In this document: piece by piece, positions 6,766 through 10,440 of the stretch
How positions within the stretch are numbered: the stretch's first letter is position 1
How the letters are laid out: the number at the start of each line of letters is the position of its first letter
Assembly (NCBI GenBank): GCA_029287335.1
Contig: JARFRI010000322.1
Location: 1 to 10,440 of the forward strand
Length of the DNA stretch: 10,440 nucleotides
Origin: Phycisphaera sp.
GTDB lineage: Bacteria > Planctomycetota > Phycisphaerae > Phycisphaerales > Phycisphaeraceae
Reading direction: 5' to 3'
The notes under the pieces: model-generated
Database searches by the model: none
Seen by the model: only the letters and a program-made list of their open reading frames with translations
What the model was told of the DNA's origin: nothing
Made by a program: the position numbers and the translations under genes

Positions 6766-6986
6766 ATACGCTTGAGCAAGTGTTGTCTTCTGACTTTGTC
6801 TATCGTTTCGGCTGGATGCTGCTGCACTCGCTGTGGCTGATGTTGCTGCCAGCTTTCGTGCTGATGTTCTCGCTCTTGGCCGTGCCTAGGCGGATGAGTC
6901 AGTTGCGCTACTTAATGTCTGTGGTCACGCTCGTCGTGATGCTGGCCCAGACAAGATGTACTTCCACTAAGGGACACCCAGTATGA
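6762..6986 (+). pseudogene. truncated BlaR1/MecR1-type M56 sensor (N-terminal fragment)
   Basis: This 74-residue frame starts with a strong ribosome site (GAGGGGGGTGAT) and an ATGA overlap with the repressor gene. Its opening is typical of M56 proteins: GWMLLHSLWLMLLPAFVLMF as the first membrane helix, RRMSQLRYLMSVV as the connecting loop and start of the second helix. Homology ends near LAQ (about base 6950); the last residues (TRCTSTKGHPV) look unrelated. M56 proteins usually have several hundred residues with an HEXXH zinc-protease motif and a periplasmic domain, all absent here and not found downstream. The fragment cannot be a protease. It overlaps the next start codon by four bases (6983-6986), so the cut may come from a deletion joining the M56 gene to the lipoprotein gene. 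Confidence 0.8.
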
Positions 6987-7840
6987 AGCAGGCCCGAAGA
7001 ATGACCGAATGCCGATCGACCGCCCGGCGGCAATGCCGCAGTTTCGGCTTGCTGGCACCGATCGTGTTTCCAATTTTCGCTCTAATTGCCGGCTGTCACG
7101 CGGCGACGGTGTGCGACGAACTGACCAGCAACCTGAAAGAAGACAGCGGGCCCTATCGTGCCTGTGTCGCGAAGGATTTCCTTGCCGACTTCTTCCATAC
7201 GCAGGCCAAGGCTGGCGACGAACTGATCGACCTGATGCCCAAGGGCACCGTCGCGATTGAGTTGGTCAACCCTGAATTCGATTTCACCTACGACAACGGC
7301 CAGACGGTGCCGCCCGGCACATGGATCACACCGATCCAAGCAGGCGAGCCAGGCAGTATGCGGCGCCACAGCGAATCACTGGGTCTGTCTGACCCGATTA
7401 GAGGCTGGTCCGCGATCGGATGTGCCGGCGTCGAAGCAACCCGCCGCTTCAAGACCATGCCCGATGTGCCCACCGCCTATGTGGTTGCCCACGGCAAGGA
7501 CTACACCCTCTTCCAAACCGTTGAAAACCAACTCAAGCCAAGTACCCGCTACACCCTCATGGTCGAGGTCTATGCCCGCACCGACTACCGCGCACCCAAG
7601 GCCAACGAGTTGCTGCTCTACCTCACCGATGACGAAGACAAGCCCGTGCTGGCAAGCAAGATGGAGCAGGTGCTGGCCACCACGGACCCGGAGACCGGCT
7701 TCGCGATGGCGTTGATCAGCGTTACCACTCACGCAGATCAGCCGGCAGATCACCTGCGCGTTCACCTGGGCTTTAACGCCGAGGGCAATGTTCGCGTCAA
7801 CTACGACAACGTCAAACTGTGGGCGCAGCCAGTCGAGTAA
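6983..7840 (+). CDS. predicted lipoprotein with a jelly-roll, carbohydrate-binding-like domain
   Basis: The 285-residue protein has a basic N-terminus (about 20 residues), a hydrophobic stretch and a lipobox LIAGC with Cys38, so it should be exported and lipid-anchored. From about residue 91 the pattern AIELVNPEFDF ... IRGWSAIG ... LFQTVENQLKPSTRYTLMVEV ... VNYDNVKLW resembles the "NPSFE ... GW ... TLQPNTTYTL ... FDNV" layout of galactose-binding/CBM-like beta-sandwich proteins common in planctomycetes. Function is unknown; ligand binding at the cell surface is only inferred. ATG 6983 has a good ribosome site (AAGGGA, 6969-6974). ATG 7001 is an alternative giving a shorter n-region. The gene follows the truncated M56 gene directly, so its original promoter may have been lost, placing it under repressor-operon control. 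A terminator lies 227 bases beyond its stop. Confidence 0.75.
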   Translation: MKQARRMTECRSTARRQCRSFGLLAPIVFPIFALIAGCHAATVCDELTSNLKEDSGPYRACVAKDFLADFFHTQAKAGDELIDLMPKGTVAIELVNPEFDFTYDNGQTVPPGTWITPIQAGEPGSMRRHSESLGLSDPIRGWSAIGCAGVEATRRFKTMPDVPTAYVVAHGKDYTLFQTVENQLKPSTRYTLMVEVYARTDYRAPKANELLLYLTDDEDKPVLASKMEQVLATTDPETGFAMALISVTTHADQPADHLRVHLGFNAEGNVRVNYDNVKLWAQPVE

Positions 7841-8066
7841 GCATCCTTCAAAGTGATCGAAACCGACTGCCCGTGTCAACGAATACAAACACGCCTCGAC
7901 GCATTGAGGAACTGATAGGTCTCGCGCCAGTTCAGAGCATGTACCGAAGAAAAAATATAGTTCGTTTTTTTAGGATTTCATGCATTCGATACGGCCAATT
8001 GGTTGGATTCTTTTGATTCTCCTAAGGTCGTTGGTCGCTTTCAACGGCGGCCAGCGGCTTACACAG

Positions 8067-8102
8067 GTGGCCCGTCCGATCACTCGGATGGGCCACGTTT
8101 TT
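8067..8102 (+). terminator. Rho-independent terminator
   Basis: GTGGCCCGTCCGA (8067-8079) pairs with TCGGATGGGCCAC (8084-8096) over 13 bp with one G-T wobble and a TCAC loop. GTTTTT follows at once (8097-8102). It is oriented for the + strand, so it would end transcription of the lipoprotein gene, or of an unidentified small RNA, before it reaches the convergent ApbE operon. The minus strand has no T-run after the stem. Confidence 0.88.
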
Positions 8103-8112
8103 CAGCGGTCAC

Positions 8113-8172
8113 GGAGCAGGCCTATCACCTGGGATCCTCAAGATCCCGGATTCCGGGGGTCGGCCTGCTTCC
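8113..8172. repeat. nested inverted repeat / two-part hairpin
   Basis: AGCAGGCC (8115-8122) pairs perfectly with GGCCTGCT (8162-8169), extending to GGA/TCC with one bulge. Inside it, GGGATC-CTCAA-GATCCC (8131-8147) forms a second perfect stem. No T-run follows on either strand. It lies about 35 bases past the end of the minus-strand ApbE gene, so it could protect or end that mRNA, or belong to a repeated intergenic element. Its function is unknown. Confidence 0.55.
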
Positions 8173-8206
8173 TTGCCATCTGTGGACATGTCGGTCCTTG
8201 GCCGTA

Positions 8207-9040
8207 CTAATCGGGAACGTGTGTTTGTTGCGTGCCATCGTTGAATAAAAAGATCGCATGAATGGCGTTGTCTTCCGCCCATTGCAGGCCGCGTTCAGTG
8301 CCCATGACGTAAAGCGCGGTGGCCAGTGCGTCCGCGTCGGTGTTGCTGGCATGGATGACCGAGACCGAGACTAGATCATTGACCACGTGTTTGCCGGTTT
8401 GGGGATCGATGATGTGGTCGCCCTTGAAGTAGGCGCCAGAGGTTGCGACCGAGGTGTCGCGAAGCTGTAGCGCCGGTGCCTCAATTCCCGCGATAGTCGA
8501 AGGCAGGTACAGGCCAACGCGCCAGCCGTCACCCTTGGGGCCATCCCCAATCGCTTTCACCTCACCGCCGATATCGACTAGGCAATCTTTGATTCCGAAT
8601 TCGCGCCACAGCAACTCAACCACGCGATCTACGGCGTGTCCCTTGGCAATCCCCGACAAATCAATCGCTCCCCCATCAGGACGCAAGCTGAACGCCCCGC
8701 CAGTCTGTGCTTCGATCGCTTCGGCCCGCTCGATCAGCAAAGCGAGTTCAGGCGATAGCTCAAACGATTCGGGATCCTCCGCGCGGTTGTACCGCATCAG
8801 CTCCGAGTCGTTGCGCCAGGTTGAAGCCATCGCATCGATCCGCGCCAACTCCGCATCGACCGCCTGTTGCACGGTTACCGGGTCGCGATCGCCTGCGTAG
8901 GTCACGTGGTATGCGGTCGCGAACGCTTCACCAGTGAAATAAGCGAAACCAATGCCTGACGGCCGTGTCAGCGACCAAGCCAGGATACAAAGCAGGCCCG
9001 CCGCAAAGATCCGTACCAGCCATCGACGCCCATTGCTCAT
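8207..9040 (-). CDS. apbE: ApbE-family FAD:protein FMN transferase, membrane-anchored, short form
   Basis: ApbE enzymes act on the outer face of the membrane, moving FMN from FAD onto a Ser/Thr of redox proteins using Mg2+. This 277-residue protein has an N-terminal hydrophobic anchor (residues 7-23) without a clear lipobox. Family motifs are STWRNDSELMRYN (73-85), TGGAF (113-117), DLSGIAKGHAVD (127-138), DCLVDIGGEVKAIG (152-165), DHIIDPQTGKHV (208-219) and NTDADALATALYVMG (233-247), the last carrying likely metal ligands. Only nine residues separate GGAF from DLSGIAKG, where many ApbE proteins have a several-times-longer segment containing a GPLV-type motif, so this is a compact variant or has an internal deletion. 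Its ATG shares an ATGA overlap with the stop of the upstream membrane protein gene and is preceded by AAGGGGCGAG. This tight coupling makes that protein a candidate substrate. Confidence 0.93.
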   Translation of the reverse strand: MSNGRRWLVRIFAAGLLCILAWSLTRPSGIGFAYFTGEAFATAYHVTYAGDRDPVTVQQAVDAELARIDAMASTWRNDSELMRYNRAEDPESFELSPELALLIERAEAIEAQTGGAFSLRPDGGAIDLSGIAKGHAVDRVVELLWREFGIKDCLVDIGGEVKAIGDGPKGDGWRVGLYLPSTIAGIEAPALQLRDTSVATSGAYFKGDHIIDPQTGKHVVNDLVSVSVIHASNTDADALATALYVMGTERGLQWAEDNAIHAIFLFNDGTQQTHVPD

Positions 9041-9990
9041 CGCTCGCCCCTTGGTTCATCCCGGGCGATCCGCAGCAGCGCACTATCCAACAGCTCGCGG
9101 GCGGTCGTGATCGTCTCGTCAACGAAAAACAGCGACCACGTCGTTGCCTCGCCTGCGTCTTGCTCGGCCTTGGGGTAGCCAACGATCTCCAGTACTTGGA
9201 ACGTACGCGGATCGCGGTTGTCCACCTCAATGGAATACACCAGCGACGGCTGGTCCGCGTGGTCCGTGTTGGCGTCGCCTGGCTGATTGATCTCAATCAT
9301 CACCCGATACGGCGCATCACGCTCGGCATCCCTCGGCACGATGTAGTCGGCCGGGTCGAAGCTGTCGTTCTCCGTCGCAGAACTGATCGCATCGAGCTTG
9401 GACGCCCGCTCAGCATCGGTCAACGCTTCCTGCTCCCGCTTGTATTTCAAGTATTCGCTGCGCTTGTGGTGCCAGTAGGGCAGTTGCGTTGCGTAGCCTT
9501 CCTGCTCACTGTGGTACAGGCTCTTGATGTGGTAGCCCGATCGGTTCTCGATCCAGATCGCGACGAAAGGTGGCTGATCCGCGTCGTAGGCCAAGCCGCC
9601 CATCACCTCGAGTTGCATGCGGTAGTGGGGGGCAGGGTCGTAGCGATACAGCATCCGCTGGCCATCGAGCTCGAATCGGCTGGGGTCGGGGCCGAGGTTA
9701 TCGCTTAGCGCGAGGATGGCCTTGATCGGCGGCGGCTGCCAGAGGACCACCGCGATGAACCCGGCGACGCACAGCAGCAGGACTACCGCGCTACGTTTTT
9801 TGAAATAACCGCGCAGTGAGCGCCAGTTGTTTTTGATGTGAAATGAGATCGCCGTGATGAAGATGAAACCGACGAACGAATGCACAGAGACCGTCAGGAG
9901 ATTGAACGGCAAAAAGAAGCCCATCAAGCCAGTGACCGCCAGGGTCACGAACAGCATGGCGATCAGATTGGAGACCCATTGGCGTTTCAT
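9037..9990 (-). CDS. membrane redox protein: DUF4405-like heme-b anchor fused to a DUF2271-like domain
   Basis: From ATG 9990 the protein has 317 residues; a TTG two codons earlier is also possible and neither has a clear ribosome site. Helices lie at about residues 6-28, 34-52 and 67-84. The second holds His37 and His51, spaced like the heme-ligating pairs of DUF4405 and other small cytochrome-b anchors, followed by NNWRSLRGYF. The rest should face the outside and resembles DUF2271: FVAIWIENRSGYHIKSLYHS, LPYWHHKRSEY, then DAISSAT (200-206) and RVMIEINQPGD. DAISSAT resembles the D-x-x-[ST]-G-A-[TS] site to which ApbE attaches FMN, with Ser in place of Gly; Thr206 would be the acceptor. The gene is 12 bases after the oxidoreductase and overlaps apbE by 4 bases. 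A role moving electrons through heme and flavin is inferred; domain calls are from memory of family patterns. Confidence 0.8.
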   Translation of the reverse strand: MKRQWVSNLIAMLFVTLAVTGLMGFFLPFNLLTVSVHSFVGFIFITAISFHIKNNWRSLRGYFKKRSAVVLLLCVAGFIAVVLWQPPPIKAILALSDNLGPDPSRFELDGQRMLYRYDPAPHYRMQLEVMGGLAYDADQPPFVAIWIENRSGYHIKSLYHSEQEGYATQLPYWHHKRSEYLKYKREQEALTDAERASKLDAISSATENDSFDPADYIVPRDAERDAPYRVMIEINQPGDANTDHADQPSLVYSIEVDNRDPRTFQVLEIVGYPKAEQDAGEATTWSLFFVDETITTARELLDSALLRIARDEPRGER

Positions 9991-10002
9991 AAGCAAGCGT
10001 GC

Positions 10003-10440
10003 TTAGGCTTTCTCGGGAACAATCGCCCCGTGTGCCTTGAGCAGTGCATGCAGTTTAGCGAGCGGCACCGCGCCCGGCGTCGTGCCGTCTTTTGCCGCGA
10101 TCGCTGCTGCACACGCCGCGGCCTGGCCCATCGCCATGCACGGGGCCTGCACCCTTAAGCCCGAGTTCGCAAGCCGATCGCTCGACACGCACCGCCCCGC
10201 GACGATGATGTTCTTGCTGCCCTTGGGAACCAACGCCGACAGCGGGATCGTCGGCACGGTGCCCGGCTTGAGCGGCTCAGGCTTCACGCCATTTTTCGTA
10301 TGCAGATCCACCGGGTAAAACGCGTAGCAAACCGCATCCTCAAAGAACCGCCCGGATCGATAGTCGTTGACGCTGATCACGGTCTCGCCCTCAATCCGGT
10401 AGCTCTCGCGGAAGCCCGGCTCGGGCTGCAGGTGCATCAG
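10003..10440 (-). CDS. FAD-dependent oxidoreductase (PF12831-like), C-terminal part
   Basis: The frame is open to the right edge of the window, so 145 C-terminal residues are visible and the N-terminal dinucleotide-binding fold lies outside. The pattern FRESYRIEGE, VCYAFYPVDLHTKNG, KPGTVPTIPLSALVPKG, NIIVAGRCVSSD and LRVQAPCMAMGQAAACAAA matches the C-terminal end of the FAD_oxidored family, which is abundant in planctomycetes. Substrates of most members are unknown. NIIVAGRC and the RVQAPCMAMGQAA region usually contribute to FAD binding. It ends 12 bases before the membrane redox protein gene on the same strand, so the three genes look like one operon; a functional link to the flavin/heme pair is inferred from position alone. 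Confidence 0.88.
   Translation of the reverse strand: MMHLQPEPGFRESYRIEGETVISVNDYRSGRFFEDAVCYAFYPVDLHTKNGVKPEPLKPGTVPTIPLSALVPKGSKNIIVAGRCVSSDRLANSGLRVQAPCMAMGQAAACAAAIAAKDGTTPGAVPLAKLHALLKAHGAIVPEKA

Larger units (their letters stand above)
7841..8206. other. non-coding intergenic stretch with structured elements
   Basis: No open frame in these 366 bases has recognisable homology. The left part (7841-7990) is AT-richer, with a GAACTG/CAGTTC inverted repeat (7909-7933) and a run of seven T (7964-7970) not preceded by a strong stem. The right part has two stable hairpins, listed separately. It separates the + strand lipoprotein gene from the 3' end of the minus-strand ApbE gene. A small RNA ending at the 8067-8102 terminator is possible, but no convincing promoter for one was seen. 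Confidence 0.6.

Noticed and set aside
7945..7970. Possible terminator at the run of seven T
   Set aside because: The preceding bases form at best a four-base CGAA/TTCG stem around an A-rich loop, too weak for intrinsic termination.
8013..8015. Lipobox in the ApbE N-terminus (AGLLC at residues 14-18)
   Set aside because: The residue before Cys18 is Leu rather than Gly, Ala or Ser, so I treat the segment as an uncleaved anchor. The codons themselves lie near 8987-9001.
7990..8040. tRNA-like T-arm resemblance (GGTTGGATTC)
   Set aside because: No acceptor, D-arm or anticodon stem can be built around it.
7980..8210. Small + strand open frames (76 and 81 residues) in the 7841-8206 gap
   Set aside because: They run through the terminator hairpin and the nested inverted repeat, lack good ribosome sites and show no homology pattern.
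8965..9708. 247-residue open frame on the + strand
   Set aside because: It lies entirely opposite the minus-strand membrane redox protein and ApbE genes, has no recognisable motif, and its Arg/Val/Gly-rich composition is typical of an antisense shadow of a GC-rich gene.

Overview
The window most likely comes from a planctomycete, possibly of the Phycisphaerae. The evidence is a remnant of the distinctive planctomycete-type membrane-anchored Ser/Thr kinase, two BlaI-family repressors next to a BlaR1/M56 fragment, a PF12831-type FAD oxidoreductase, and moderately high GC with many C/G-ending codons. Assignment below phylum level is a guess. No rRNA, tRNA, CRISPR array or transposase was seen.

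Region 1 (1-5140, + strand) looks like an energy/oxygen-response block. It holds the C-terminal two thirds of a P-type cation ATPase, then a short-form alpha-glucan phosphorylase whose start overlaps the ATPase stop. After 195 bases comes a soluble histidine kinase whose PAS domain carries the FixL heme-binding signature (His91, Arg111), overlapping a response regulator that ends right after its receiver domain. The plausible reading is an oxygen- or redox-sensing pair beside ion-pumping and glycogen-mobilising genes. The regulator's missing DNA-binding domain leaves the output unclear.

Region 2 (5141-6982) is a patch of gene decay and repressors. A minus-strand kinase remnant has a frameshift and has lost most of its catalytic domain. 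Two BlaI/MecI-type repressors are transcribed divergently from a 216-base spacer, and the minus-strand one has a near-consensus promoter. The + strand repressor overlaps a BlaR1-type gene cut down to its first two membrane helices. Neither repressor has an intact sensor protease in view.

Region 3 (6983-8206) has a predicted lipoprotein with a jelly-roll-like domain, then a 366-base non-coding stretch. That stretch holds a strong Rho-independent terminator for the + strand and a second, larger hairpin.

Region 4 (8207-10440, - strand) is a tightly packed redox operon read right to left: the C-terminal end of an FAD-dependent oxidoreductase, a membrane protein joining a DUF4405-like heme-b anchor to a DUF2271-like domain, and an ApbE FMN transferase sharing an ATGA overlap with it. 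The membrane protein has a D-A-I-S-S-A-T segment resembling the ApbE flavinylation motif, so the ApbE may flavinylate its own neighbour to build a heme/flavin electron-transfer unit at the membrane.
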